Source: Pseudomonadota bacterium (GTDB taxonomy: Bacteria; Pseudomonadota; Gammaproteobacteria; Xanthomonadales; SZUA-38). From it: 64,000 bases of DNA. The notes below the pieces were generated by a model. It was not told where the DNA came from, did no database searches, and saw nothing but the letters and a program-made list of their open reading frames with translations. This document shows positions 16,067 to 25,124 of this stretch, piece after piece; positions within the stretch are counted from its first letter, which is position 1, and every line of letters starts with the position of its first letter. A program made the position numbers and the translations under genes. Where the stretch lies: the NCBI GenBank assembly GCA_039033415.1, contig JBCCCR010000029.1, positions 32,332 to 96,331 of the forward strand, in the 5' to 3' direction.

Positions 16067-17350
16067 ATGCTGTTTTTTAGTACCCGGGGCGGTCCACGAG
16101 TCCCGCTGGCTGAGGCGGTGCTCAAAGGCCTGGCGCCCGATGGCGGCCTCTACGTTCCACTGGCGTTCCCCTCGCTGGTGCCTGATGATTTTGATCCCGA
16201 GGCGAACCTTGCGGCGATCGGTGAGCAGCTCATCCGCCCGTTTTTTGCTGACGATGAGCTGGCCGGTGACCTTCAGGACATCTGCCGGGAAGCCCTTAAC
16301 TTTCCCGTGCCGCTGCTGCAGACAAGCGACAAGCGCCTGTCGATCCTGGAGCTATTCCACGGTCCCACCGCGGCCTTCAAAGATATCGGGGCCCGTTTTC
16401 TGGCCGCTTGCCTGACCCGCCTGAGCGGCGACAGGCGTCCGACCGTCATGGTCGCGACCTCTGGTGACACAGGCAGCGCCGTGGCCGCGGCCTGTGCTGA
16501 ACGCGCTGGGCTGAGGGTGGTCATTCTTTACCCGGAAGGCGGCGTCTCCGCGCGGCAGGAACATCAGCTGACCTGCTGGGGCGACAACGTACTCAGCCTG
16601 CGCGTGCGCGGTGCTTTCGACGACTGTCAGCGTCTGGTCAAAGCGGCATTCCTCGACGAAGCGCTGACCGCAGCATGCCCCCTGACCTCAGCGAACAGCA
16701 TCAGCGTGGCTCGACTGCTGCCGCAGATGAGCTACTACGCGGCGGCGAGTCTGCGGTGGCGCGCGCGCCACGGTCAGGACGCTAACTTTATTGTTCCCAC
16801 CGGCAATCTTGGTAACGCGCTGGCCGGCATCTGGGCCCGCCGCTGCGGGATGCCAATCGGTCAGATTGTGCTGGCGACCAACGCGAACACCGTGATCCCG
16901 CGATTCCTCGGATCCGGGCAGTGGCAGCCGGAGGACACGGTGGCTACGCTCGCCAGCGCGATGGATGTAGGCAACCCCAGCAACATGGAACGGCTTCGCC
17001 ATCTGCACCCGGAGCACGCTGAACTGAATCAGCAGGTGAGCGCCTACGCGTTCGAGGACAACGCGATTGCCGAGACGGTGCGCGAGACGCACGACTCGCT
17101 CGGCCTGGCGATTTGTCCCCACACCGCCACGGCCCTGGCGGCGTTCAGGAAGGTTGATCCGGCGCTGTCCTGGACCGCTCTTGCCACCGCCCACGCGGCC
17201 AAATTTGAGGGCACGGTAGAGCCGCTGATCGGCCAGCCGGTGGAGGTCCCGCCGGCGCTCGCCGCTCTGCTGGAGCGACCGACGGGCAAAACGGATATCG
17301 AACCTTCGCTGCCGGCGCTGAAGGCCCGATTGCTCGACTGGTCACAATAA
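16067..17350 (+). CDS. thrC: Threonine synthase
   Basis: 427 residues, PLP-dependent fold type II; converts O-phosphohomoserine to threonine. The PLP lysine is Lys105 in 'GPTAAFKDIGARF', with 'VATSGDTGSA' binding the phosphate and 'VPTGNLGNALAG' the cofactor. The N-terminal 'FSTRGG...LKGLAPDGGLYVP' is typical of the proteobacterial type. It ends the thrABC operon; no clear terminator follows. Confidence 0.96.
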   Translation: MLFFSTRGGPRVPLAEAVLKGLAPDGGLYVPLAFPSLVPDDFDPEANLAAIGEQLIRPFFADDELAGDLQDICREALNFPVPLLQTSDKRLSILELFHGPTAAFKDIGARFLAACLTRLSGDRRPTVMVATSGDTGSAVAAACAERAGLRVVILYPEGGVSARQEHQLTCWGDNVLSLRVRGAFDDCQRLVKAAFLDEALTAACPLTSANSISVARLLPQMSYYAAASLRWRARHGQDANFIVPTGNLGNALAGIWARRCGMPIGQIVLATNANTVIPRFLGSGQWQPEDTVATLASAMDVGNPSNMERLRHLHPEHAELNQQVSAYAFEDNAIAETVRETHDSLGLAICPHTATALAAFRKVDPALSWTALATAHAAKFEGTVEPLIGQPVEVPPALAALLERPTGKTDIEPSLPALKARLLDWSQ

Positions 17351-17489
17351 GGCAGTTCAGCCGACGTTAAGTTTGCGCTGGTAAGGTGATGGGCCTGAGT
17401 GGGCTGCCGGCTAATGGGTCGTGCGGCCTTTGGTGTTACGCCTGCCCGTGGCAGGTACCTGCAACGTTTGTGAATGATATTATTTGTCG

Positions 17490-17744
17490 ATGAACCCACG
17501 ACGCCGAAAATTGCTGATGGCAGCCACCTTGGGCCTCGCCCTGGGGCTCGGCGTGCCCGCAGCCAGCGCCATGACCCTGGCGCAGGCGGTCAACAAGGTT
17601 CGCCGTGATACCGGCGGCAAGGTCCTGTCGGCTCGCACCGAAGTGCGGAACAACCGGCAGATTCACATCGTTAAGGTCCTGACCAAAGATGGCAAGGTGA
17701 GATACGTGCAGGTCGCCGGCAATCCGGTGAAGCCGCGACGATAG
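17490..17744 (+). CDS. Small PepSY-like secreted protein
   Basis: 84 residues from ATG 17490 (in-frame TTG at 17484 also possible). A twin-basic signal peptide 'MNPRRRKLLMAATLGLALGL' ending 'ASA' is followed by a single short PepSY-like module ('LAQAVNKVRRDTGGKVLSAR', then 'IHIVKVLTKDGKVRYVQV'). PepSY proteins are periplasmic and often modulate sensor kinases or proteases. It sits 34 bases before the phoP-type regulator, an arrangement suggesting it feeds this two-component system. Confidence 0.8.
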   Translation: MNPRRRKLLMAATLGLALGLGVPAASAMTLAQAVNKVRRDTGGKVLSARTEVRNNRQIHIVKVLTKDGKVRYVQVAGNPVKPRR

Positions 17745-17778
17745 CGGCCGGCTTGCTGCCGATGGAGGGCTGATTACC

Positions 17779-18465
17779 TTGCGAGTTCTGGTCATTGAAG
17801 ACGAAAAGCCGCTTCGCGAGACGCTTGTCGCGCGGCTGCAGCGTGAGGGATACGCGGTCGACGCCGCGGCTGACGGTGAAGAAGGTCTATACCTGGGTCA
17901 GGAATATCCGATCGACGTCGCCGTGGTGGATCTGGGGCTACCCAAACTCGGCGGCATGGAGGTGATCGCCCGCTGGCGAGAGGCCGAGAAGCGATTCCCC
18001 GTTTTGATTCTGACCGCGCGGTCGGAGTGGCAGGACAAGGTGGAAGGCCTCGGTGCCGGTGCGGACGATTACCTGGTCAAACCTTTTCACGTCGAGGAAC
18101 TGCTGGCGCGTCTGAACGCGCTGGTTCGTCGCGCCGCCGGCTGGGCGCAGTCGGTGCTGCAGAGCGGGCCGATATCGCTCGATACCAGCGCGCAGCAGGT
18201 CAGTCTCGACGGCGAGGCCGTGGAGCTGACGTCCTTTGAGTATAAGGTCCTGGAATATCTGATGATGCATGCCGGCGAGGTGATTTCGAAATCCCGGCTG
18301 ACCGATCACATCTACGAGCAGGACTTCGACCGCGACAGCAACGTCATCGAAGTCTTTGTCGGGCGGCTGCGCAAGAAGCTGGACCCCGATGGCAGCGTCA
18401 AACCGATCGAAACGCTGCGCGGGCGCGGCTACCGCTTTAAGGCGGTGGAGCCCGCGACCAGCTAA
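17779..18465 (+). CDS. phoP: PhoP-like OmpR-family response regulator
   Basis: 228 residues from TTG 17779. The receiver domain has the acidic pair Glu7-Asp8, phospho-acceptor Asp51 in 'VAVVDLGLPK', and Lys101 in 'DDYLVKPF'. The C-terminal winged helix shows 'ELTSFEYKVLEYLM' and 'NVIEVFVGRLRKKL', ending with the wing 'RGRGYRF'. 'VVDLGLP' with 'RWR' matches PhoP, which controls envelope and Mg2+/cationic-peptide responses. Its sensor is the next gene, 81 bases away. The gene name is by similarity only. Confidence 0.88.
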   Translation: MRVLVIEDEKPLRETLVARLQREGYAVDAAADGEEGLYLGQEYPIDVAVVDLGLPKLGGMEVIARWREAEKRFPVLILTARSEWQDKVEGLGAGADDYLVKPFHVEELLARLNALVRRAAGWAQSVLQSGPISLDTSAQQVSLDGEAVELTSFEYKVLEYLMMHAGEVISKSRLTDHIYEQDFDRDSNVIEVFVGRLRKKLDPDGSVKPIETLRGRGYRFKAVEPATS

Positions 18466-18546
18466 TGGGGCGGATGGCGGTCTGCTGGTCTCCAAGAGTG
18501 CAGCAGGCTTCAGCACCCCGTCCGGCGCGGGCTATGATGATCCCCG

Positions 18547-19908
18547 ATGAGCCGAACTCGACCTCTGTCGCTGACCGCCAGACTGACCCTGGCCGTGAGC
18601 ATCGCGCTGGTAGCCTTCCTCGGGCTGACCGGGCTGGTGCTGGATCGCGCCTACGCCGACAGCGCCCGTGACGCGGTCCAGGATCGTCTGCAGGGTGTCA
18701 TCTATACGCTGCTGGTTGCGGCTGACCTAGACACCGATGACCGCCTGCTGCTCCCGGACGCCACCCCCGAACCCAGGCTGAGCCGCCCCAGCTCCGGGCT
18801 GTACGCGCGCGTCTCGGGTGAACGCTTCGGCTGGAACTCCAGCTCCCAGGTGGGGCATGAACTCGAGTGGCCGCCGCGCGTCCTGACGGGTGAAACCCAG
18901 TTTTATCTACCCAACATGACGGTGGTTGAGCCGGTGTTCACGCTGAGCCTCGGCGTTGCCTGGGAATCACCCGAAGGTCGGGACGTACCGTTTACCTTTT
19001 CCGCCGCGGAATCCACCGTCGCCTTCGAGGCGCAGCTGGCCGAGTTTCGTCGATCGCTCTGGGGCTGGCTGGGCGCCGCGTCGGTCCTGCTGCTGCTGGT
19101 TCAGTCTGTGGTGCTCGGCTGGAGCCTCAAGCCCCTGCGCAGCGTGGCGGCAGATCTTGCGAGGGTGCAGCGCGGCGAGGCGGACGCCATCGAACGGGAC
19201 TATCCCCAGGAGCTGGCCGGACTAACCGGCAGCATCAATACGTTTATCAGCTCGGAGAGAAAACAGCTGGCCCGTTTCCGCAATTCGCTCGCTGACCTGG
19301 CGCACAGCCTGAAGACGCCGCTGGCGGTGATGAGCACGTCGCTGGACAGCGAGGAAACCGGCAATGGTGAGATGCTGCGGTCGCAGGTCAGGCGGATGAG
19401 CGACATTGTCGGCTATCAGCTGAAGCGGGCGCGAACCTCCGGTCATCAAACCTTTGCGAGACCCATTCCGATTGCAGACCGCGCTGAGGAGGTTGTGCAG
19501 ACGCTGGAGCAGGCGCATCGCGAGCGCCAGATCCAGTGTGAGTTTGCGATCGATCCTCAGGCGCGTTTTTACGGGGAAACCGGTGATCTCGCAGAGCTCC
19601 TGGGCAACCTGCTGGAAAATGCCTTCAAATGGTGCCAAAAGCGGGTACTGCTGACCGCCAAGGCGCTGCCGGGGAAGACCCGCTCGGGTCTTGAGCTGAT
19701 TATCGAGGACGATGGCCCCGGCATCGATCAGGATCAGGCCGAGCAGCTGCTGCAGCGCGGCGTGCGTGGTGACGAGCAGCTTCCCGGGCACGGGATCGGC
19801 CTGGCGGTCGTTCGCGAATTGACCGACTCATACGGTGCGCAGCTCGGCATTGCGCGCAGCGAGCTTGGCGGCGCGAGAATCTGGATTCGATTTCAAGGAG
19901 ACACGTAG
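18547..19908 (+). CDS. phoQ: PhoQ-like sensor histidine kinase
   Basis: 453 residues. Two membrane helices (about 10-30 and 175-195) bracket a periplasmic sensor of about 140 residues. The H-box is 'LADLAHSLKTPLAVM' with His253; the ATPase part shows 'LLGNLLENAFKWC' (N box), 'IEDDGPGI' (G1) and 'GHGIGLAVV' (G2). It lies directly after the PhoP-like regulator and its stop overlaps the mazG start by one base. Confidence 0.88.
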   Translation: MSRTRPLSLTARLTLAVSIALVAFLGLTGLVLDRAYADSARDAVQDRLQGVIYTLLVAADLDTDDRLLLPDATPEPRLSRPSSGLYARVSGERFGWNSSSQVGHELEWPPRVLTGETQFYLPNMTVVEPVFTLSLGVAWESPEGRDVPFTFSAAESTVAFEAQLAEFRRSLWGWLGAASVLLLLVQSVVLGWSLKPLRSVAADLARVQRGEADAIERDYPQELAGLTGSINTFISSERKQLARFRNSLADLAHSLKTPLAVMSTSLDSEETGNGEMLRSQVRRMSDIVGYQLKRARTSGHQTFARPIPIADRAEEVVQTLEQAHRERQIQCEFAIDPQARFYGETGDLAELLGNLLENAFKWCQKRVLLTAKALPGKTRSGLELIIEDDGPGIDQDQAEQLLQRGVRGDEQLPGHGIGLAVVRELTDSYGAQLGIARSELGGARIWIRFQGDT

Positions 19909-20711
19909 TGAGCGAAATGCAGCGCCTGCTCAGCATTATGGCGCAGTTGCGTAACCCGGAGGGCGGCTGCCCCTGGGATCTCAAGCAGGACTTTGCGTCG
20001 ATTGCCCCGTACACCATCGAGGAGGCGTACGAAGTAGCGGACGCGGTGGCCCGCGAAGATATGACGGACCTCAAGGACGAGCTTGGCGATCTGCTGCTTC
20101 AGGTGGTCTTTCATGCCCAGATGGCGACCGAGGCTGAGCACTTCAGTTTTGAAGACGTAGCGCGGTCGATCAACGACAAGATGGTGCGACGCCATCCGCA
20201 TGTGTTTGGCGACGCCACCGTGACCACCGCGGATGACCAGGTGAACGCCTGGGAAGCGATGAAGAAAGCCGAACGCGGCGCTGACCAAGACCCTTCCGCG
20301 CTGGCCGGGATCACGCGCGGCATGCCGGAATGGATGAGAGCGCAGAAGCTGCACAGCCGCGCCGCGGCCGTCGGCTTCGACTGGCCAGACGCGGCTGGCG
20401 TCCTCGACAAGGTCCGTGAAGAGGTCGGCGAGCTGGCCGAGGCCATGGATGAACCCGAGTATGCCGATCATTGTGAGGAGGAAATCGGCGACCTGCTGTT
20501 CTCCACGATTGCTCTCGCCAAACACCTAAAGGTGGATCCGGGCCGGGCGCTGCGTGGGGCCAACCGGAAATTTGAGGCTCGCTTCCGAACGCTGGAGCAG
20601 CTGGCATCAGAACCGCTCGATGACCTCGCCATGGACCAGCTCGATCAGCTGTGGGAAGCCGCGAAGAAGGCCCTGGCGGCGGACTCCTCCTCAAACCCGG
20701 GAGAGAGATGA
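19908..20711 (+). CDS. mazG: Nucleoside triphosphate pyrophosphohydrolase MazG
   Basis: 267 residues from GTG 19908, with AAGGAG upstream inside the phoQ 3' end. MazG hydrolyses (d)NTPs to NMP and pyrophosphate, cleaning non-canonical nucleotides and influencing ppGpp stress. It has two tandem MazG modules; the first carries 'GGCPWDLKQDFASIAPYTIE' and 'EEAYEV...DELGDLLLQVVFHA', the second 'REEVGELAEAMD...EEEIGDLLFST', with the EExxE/ExxD magnesium ligands intact. Confidence 0.94.
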   Translation: MSEMQRLLSIMAQLRNPEGGCPWDLKQDFASIAPYTIEEAYEVADAVAREDMTDLKDELGDLLLQVVFHAQMATEAEHFSFEDVARSINDKMVRRHPHVFGDATVTTADDQVNAWEAMKKAERGADQDPSALAGITRGMPEWMRAQKLHSRAAAVGFDWPDAAGVLDKVREEVGELAEAMDEPEYADHCEEEIGDLLFSTIALAKHLKVDPGRALRGANRKFEARFRTLEQLASEPLDDLAMDQLDQLWEAAKKALAADSSSNPGER

Positions 20712-20971
20712 CCGTATCCATATCGCATCAGCAATTGGCGACACCTGCGCCTTCTCAGACGGCCAATTTGTCGGAAAATGGGGCGCTTTTGCGTATTCGT
20801 TTTAGGGGCATCGGTGCGCGGCGACGCCCCCGGCGATCGGTCAGTCAAAAAATCGGCTGGGGTGCCGATGCTATAACATATCTTTTCAGTGCAGCGCGCC
20901 GGTGCCCTCTCTATCGATCGGCCCAGTGAGCGCCAGGTGATCATGCGTATACTGCAGGGAAGGGCCTTGCT

Positions 20972-23368
20972 TTGACCGTAGAGACAAAACGCAGCGTAGA
21001 CAGCTTAAAAACCCAGAACCAGGTGCTGCTGGATCTGGCCATGTCGCTTCGACACCCCAACCCGGATTTCAGCGCTGCGCTAAAGAAAATCACCGAGGCC
21101 ACGGCCCGTTATCTCGCCGTCCAGCGAGCTGGCATCTGGTTCTTCAGCGACGATCGCCGCGTGCTGAGCTGTGCCGATATGGTTGAGGATGACGAACACC
21201 GGACGGCTGCCCCCCTGTTGAGCACCCAATGCCCCTCTTACTTTGCCGCGTGCGAAACGTCTCGCGTCGTCGACGCGGACGATGCGGTCACCGACCCGCG
21301 GACGCGCGAGCTGGCAGAGGTGTACCTCAAGCCGACCGGAATTGGTGCGATGCTGGACGCCCCCATCTTCTCGGGTGACACGGTTCGCGGCGTCGTATGT
21401 GCCGAACACGTTGGCCGCCCTCGGGAGTGGACCGAAGACGAAAAGGCGTTTGTCAGCTCGGTGGCGGATCTGGTGGCGCTGTCTCTTGTCACGCGGGAAC
21501 GGACCGAGGCCCGGGATCATATCGAAGCGCTGCTCGAGATCATTCCGGTTGGCGTGCTGGTGGTCGACCAGGCGGGCACTGTCGTCCGTAGCAACGCCCG
21601 TTCCAAAGCCCTTTTTGACTGTGACGGCACCTGGCTGCTCGGCCGGGAGGTTTCGACAATTCTGCCGGCCGCGATGGAACCGGAGCGCGGGGTACTCAGC
21701 CGGGGACTGAAGGGAGAGTTTGGCCCGCCTGGCGCAGCCGAGGAACACCTGCTGGAAGGGTGCGCGCGCGGTGGTCGACAATTTGCCGTCTCCCTCTCGA
21801 TGAATCCCATCACGCAGTCGGGTGAAGAGCTGCTCGTGGTGCTGGTCAACGACGTATCCGAGCGGCTTCGGATGGAGTCCGAGGTGCGTGAATCGGAAGC
21901 CAAATACCGGGCCGTGGTCGAAGACCACACAGGATTTATTCTCCGCACCAATAGCGATGGCCAGTTGGAGTTTGCTAACCAGTCGCTCTGTGATTTTTTT
22001 GGGTTTTCCCCCAACCAGGTTCAGGACTATTACATCCGCGATCTGCTGAGCGATAAGGAGATGGCGATCGTGCGCCGGGCGGTGCGCCGAATCAGTGCTG
22101 ATCACCCCGTTGAGACATACGAGAACGAGATTGTCGGCGTAGACGGACGGTCGGCTACGGTGGGCTGGACGCTGAGGGGATTTCATAACGCCAGCGGCGA
22201 GCTTCAGGGATATCAGGCGATCGGCCAGGACGTGACGCTCGCCCGCGCCCAGGAGATGCGCCTTCGCGAAGCTGAGCGTCTCGAGTCACTCGCCGTGCTT
22301 TCCGGCGGCATTGCGCACGATTTTAATAACCTGTTGACGCCGATCCTCGCCTACACCGATATGGTGCTCACCACCATGACCGACGAAACGGAAAACGTGG
22401 AGCGTCTCCGGTCCGTGGTGACCGCTGCGGAGCGCGCCAGCTCCCTCGTTGGGCAGCTGCTGGTGTTTTCCCGACGGGAGCGCTCAGAGCACCGCGAGCC
22501 GCTGCTGGCTGCACCGTTTATTCGTGAGACGCTGGAATTTGTGCGTGCCTCAGCGCCGGCCAACGTGGAAATTGAAAGCCAGGTGGACAGCTACTGTGGC
22601 GTGATCGAGGCGAACCCGTCAGACGTTTTTCAGATTCTTTCCAATCTTTGCGCCAATGCCGTACAGGCGATGCCTGCGGGGGGGCGACTGACGGTCAACG
22701 CCAGCGAGGTCAGCCGGGAGGATCAGGGCTGGCTGCAGCTGATCGTCAAGGACAATGGGCCCGGCATCAAGCAGCAGGACCGCTCGTATGTTTTTGACCC
22801 GTTCTGGACCACGAAACCGAAAGGCAAGGGCACCGGGCTGGGTCTGTCGGTGGTGCGTGGCCTGGTTGAAGAGCTTGGCGGCCAGGTTGAGCTGGCGACG
22901 GAAGAGGAGGGCAAAGGCGCCACCTTTGTCGTGCTGCTGCCGAACCAGAACGTGCCGGTAGAGGAGCAGGTTGCCGTCGATCGAGCGCGCGTGTTCTCCG
23001 GTACCGAAAGCGTGCTGATTGTCGACGACGATCCGGCCATCGCCGGCCTGGTCGGAGAGGGCCTGCAGAAACTCGGCTACTCGGTGACGGTCCGCAACTC
23101 TGCCAACGAGGCGCTGGCGGCGATCCGGGAAGACCCTGACGGATTTGACGCGCTGCTGACTGACTTTACTATGCCCTACATGAGCGGTATCGATTTAGGC
23201 TTGCACTGCCGACGGGAAAATCCTGACCTGCCAGTGGTGCTCATGTCCGGTTTCGGCCAGATGATTACGCAGCAGGAGCTGGATCGCGGTCTGATCAGCG
23301 CCTGCATCCAGAAACCGTTTCGCATCGATCAGGTGGCCCACGCGCTGCGCGAGGCGCTGGACCAATGA
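20972..23368 (+). CDS. Hybrid sensor histidine kinase (GAF-PAS-PAS-HisKA-HATPase-REC)
   Basis: 798 residues from TTG 20972, after GGGAAGGG. No membrane segment is seen, so it should be cytoplasmic. Order: GAF (~20-180), PAS (~190-310), PAS (~315-430, 'ESEAKYRAVVEDHTGFILRT'), HisKA with His449 in 'SGGIAHDFNNLLTP', HATPase ('ILSNLCANAVQAM', 'KDNGPGI', 'GTGLGLSVV'), and a C-terminal receiver with Asp731 in 'LLTDFTMPYMSG'. No separate response regulator is adjacent, so the output partner is elsewhere. The stop overlaps the next start by 4 bp. Confidence 0.9.
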   Translation: MTVETKRSVDSLKTQNQVLLDLAMSLRHPNPDFSAALKKITEATARYLAVQRAGIWFFSDDRRVLSCADMVEDDEHRTAAPLLSTQCPSYFAACETSRVVDADDAVTDPRTRELAEVYLKPTGIGAMLDAPIFSGDTVRGVVCAEHVGRPREWTEDEKAFVSSVADLVALSLVTRERTEARDHIEALLEIIPVGVLVVDQAGTVVRSNARSKALFDCDGTWLLGREVSTILPAAMEPERGVLSRGLKGEFGPPGAAEEHLLEGCARGGRQFAVSLSMNPITQSGEELLVVLVNDVSERLRMESEVRESEAKYRAVVEDHTGFILRTNSDGQLEFANQSLCDFFGFSPNQVQDYYIRDLLSDKEMAIVRRAVRRISADHPVETYENEIVGVDGRSATVGWTLRGFHNASGELQGYQAIGQDVTLARAQEMRLREAERLESLAVLSGGIAHDFNNLLTPILAYTDMVLTTMTDETENVERLRSVVTAAERASSLVGQLLVFSRRERSEHREPLLAAPFIRETLEFVRASAPANVEIESQVDSYCGVIEANPSDVFQILSNLCANAVQAMPAGGRLTVNASEVSREDQGWLQLIVKDNGPGIKQQDRSYVFDPFWTTKPKGKGTGLGLSVVRGLVEELGGQVELATEEEGKGATFVVLLPNQNVPVEEQVAVDRARVFSGTESVLIVDDDPAIAGLVGEGLQKLGYSVTVRNSANEALAAIREDPDGFDALLTDFTMPYMSGIDLGLHCRRENPDLPVVLMSGFGQMITQQELDRGLISACIQKPFRIDQVAHALREALDQ

Positions 23369-23670
23369 GCAGCGAGTTTTCGAGCTTCCGGGAGTTTTAT
23401 CCCTTTTACCTGTCGGAGCACAGCAACGCCGTTTGCCGGAGGCTTCACTTTGCAGGCACCAGCCTGGTGCTCGCTATCGTTGTGTATGCGCTGCTGTCCG
23501 GCAACCTGTGGGTGCTGCTGGCGATCCCGCTGGCGGGCTACGGCTTTGCGTGGGTCGGCCACTTTTTCTTTGAAAAGAATCGACCGGCGACGTTCCAGCA
23601 TCCCTGGTACAGCCTGCTGGGTGACTTTGTCATGTACCGCGACATGCTGATCGGGCGGGTGAGTTTCTGA
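23365..23670 (+). CDS. Mpo1-like / DUF962 membrane protein
   Basis: 101 residues, overlapping the kinase stop (ATGA). The family signature 'FREFYPFYLSEHSNAVCRRL' and the second 'GHFFFEKNRPATFQHPWYS' contain conserved histidines; yeast Mpo1 is a 2-hydroxy fatty acid dioxygenase using such histidines to bind iron. Two membrane helices lie between (about 30-60). The bacterial function is not known to me, and the coupling to a sensor kinase may only reflect gene packing. Confidence 0.85.
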   Translation: MSSEFSSFREFYPFYLSEHSNAVCRRLHFAGTSLVLAIVVYALLSGNLWVLLAIPLAGYGFAWVGHFFFEKNRPATFQHPWYSLLGDFVMYRDMLIGRVSF

Positions 23671-23689
23671 ATACGCCCTCGGCGGCGCT

Positions 23690-24949
23690 TTGAGTCCTCC
23701 GGCCGCGCCCGGCCTATCCGACGCCGATCTCGCCCGGCGCCTCAAGCGCATGCGGCGACTCCCGCTTCTGTTGCTCGCCGCGATGGCGATCGTGTTCAGC
23801 TGGACCCAGTGGCTGGCCCCGTCTGCGACGTGGGTCGGTTACGTCCAGGCATTCGCGGAGGCCGCGATGATCGGCGCCCTGGCCGACTGGTTTGCCGTTG
23901 TGGCCCTTTTTCGGCACCCGCTGGGTCTGCCGATACCTCATACGGCGATTGTGCCGCGGCGCAAGGACGAGATCGGTGAGTCGCTGGGCCGGTTTGTCGT
24001 CGCTAATTTTCTGACCCCCGACGCGGTGGGACAGCAGATGGCCCAGCGCTCATCGGCCGCTACGCTGTGCCGCTGGAGCGTCCTCCACGCGGACACGCTG
24101 GCCGATACGCTGCTGAAGCTGCTGGGCTGGACCACCGAGGTTTTCCAGGAATCGCGCTATCGCGAGTTTTTTGCCCGCAACGTGCTGTCGCGGCTCGAGC
24201 AGCTCCCGACCGCAGGCGCTGCCGGCCGTTTGCTGGGTCTGATGGCCAGCAATAGCCATCACCAGGCGCTGCTCACCGAGCTGCTGCGGGTGCTGACAGC
24301 GTTTCTGGAAGACCACCGTGAGTCGCTGCGCGGCCAGATGCAGAGCGAGAGCCCGTGGTGGGTGCCTGAGTTTGTCGACCAAAAGATCTACGACAAGATT
24401 ATCGATCGGGTTCAGCAGCGACTGCTCGAAATGGTGCTGACTCCCGATCACGAAATTCGCCAGCGTTTTGACTCGGCTTACCGGGAGCTGGCCGACTCAC
24501 TCATGGACCCCGACAGCCTTACGGCTCGCCGCTTTGAGTCGGTGAAAGCAGAGTTTCTGCGTGACCCGAACGTGCGGGGCTACTCCGAGGAGCTGTGGCG
24601 TGAACTCTCGATCATGGTGGGAGACGCGCTTAAAGAAAACCGTGGGGCTTCCCACAGCTTCGCCGCCGACCTGATCCGGCGCACGGCCATGGACGCGCTC
24701 GACAATCCGAGCCTCATTGAAACATTTGATCGATGGCTGCACGACGGGGCGCGATTTGTTGTCGCGCAGCTCGGCGAGGAGGCCGCTGGTCTGATCAGCT
24801 CGACGGTGCGCAGCTGGGATCCGGTGGACACCGCCAAACGAATTGAACTGCAGATCGGTCCCGACCTGCAGTTCATCCGCATTAACGGCACGCTCGTGGG
24901 CGGGCTGGTGGGCCTGCTGCTGCACACAATCGTGCACGCGCTTCCCTAA
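23690..24949 (+). CDS. DUF445 family membrane protein (YjiN-like)
   Basis: 419 residues from TTG 23690; an ATG further in would cut the first membrane helix. The N-terminus has two hydrophobic segments with 'GALADWFAVVALFRHPLGLP', the defining motif of DUF445, then 'NFLTPDAV', a long helical region and a C-terminal membrane helix 'GTLVGGLVGLLLHTIVHAL'. Function is unknown. It is the last gene before a bidirectional terminator. Confidence 0.85.
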   Translation: MSPPAAPGLSDADLARRLKRMRRLPLLLLAAMAIVFSWTQWLAPSATWVGYVQAFAEAAMIGALADWFAVVALFRHPLGLPIPHTAIVPRRKDEIGESLGRFVVANFLTPDAVGQQMAQRSSAATLCRWSVLHADTLADTLLKLLGWTTEVFQESRYREFFARNVLSRLEQLPTAGAAGRLLGLMASNSHHQALLTELLRVLTAFLEDHRESLRGQMQSESPWWVPEFVDQKIYDKIIDRVQQRLLEMVLTPDHEIRQRFDSAYRELADSLMDPDSLTARRFESVKAEFLRDPNVRGYSEELWRELSIMVGDALKENRGASHSFAADLIRRTAMDALDNPSLIETFDRWLHDGARFVVAQLGEEAAGLISSTVRSWDPVDTAKRIELQIGPDLQFIRINGTLVGGLVGLLLHTIVHALP

Positions 24950-25012
24950 ACGCACACCGCGTGAATACACGCTGCACTTCGTTCCGCACCGTCCGGCATA
25001 GGGATGTGCCGG

Positions 25013-25043
25013 CATTTTCGATGGCTGCAAGCCAGCGAAAATG
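25013..25043. repeat. Hairpin repeat A (31 bp)
   Basis: An inverted repeat with arms CATTTTCG and CGAAAATG and a GC-rich middle containing AAGCC. A related 31-bp hairpin occurs at 26844-26874; 21 of 31 positions agree, including the TTTTCGA and AAGCC blocks. Both lie just outside the MATE transporter gene. Confidence 0.5.
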
Positions 25044-25079
25044 TAAGCCAAAGGAAAATGACATTTTTCATTTGGCGAT

Positions 25080-25109
25080 GTTCAAAAAGCCATGGATGGC
25101 TTTTTGAAC
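25080..25109. terminator. Bidirectional rho-independent terminator
   Basis: A perfect 30-bp palindrome in which AAAAAGCCAT faces ATGGCTTTTT. Read from either strand it gives a GC-containing stem followed by a U-run. It lies between the convergent DUF445 and MATE genes and should end both transcripts. Confidence 0.85.
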
Positions 25110-25124
25110 ACTCAACGCAGTTGC

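Noticed and set aside
21080..22186. 368-codon minus-strand frame opposite the hybrid histidine kinase
   Set aside because: GC-skewed antisense of a clear kinase gene.
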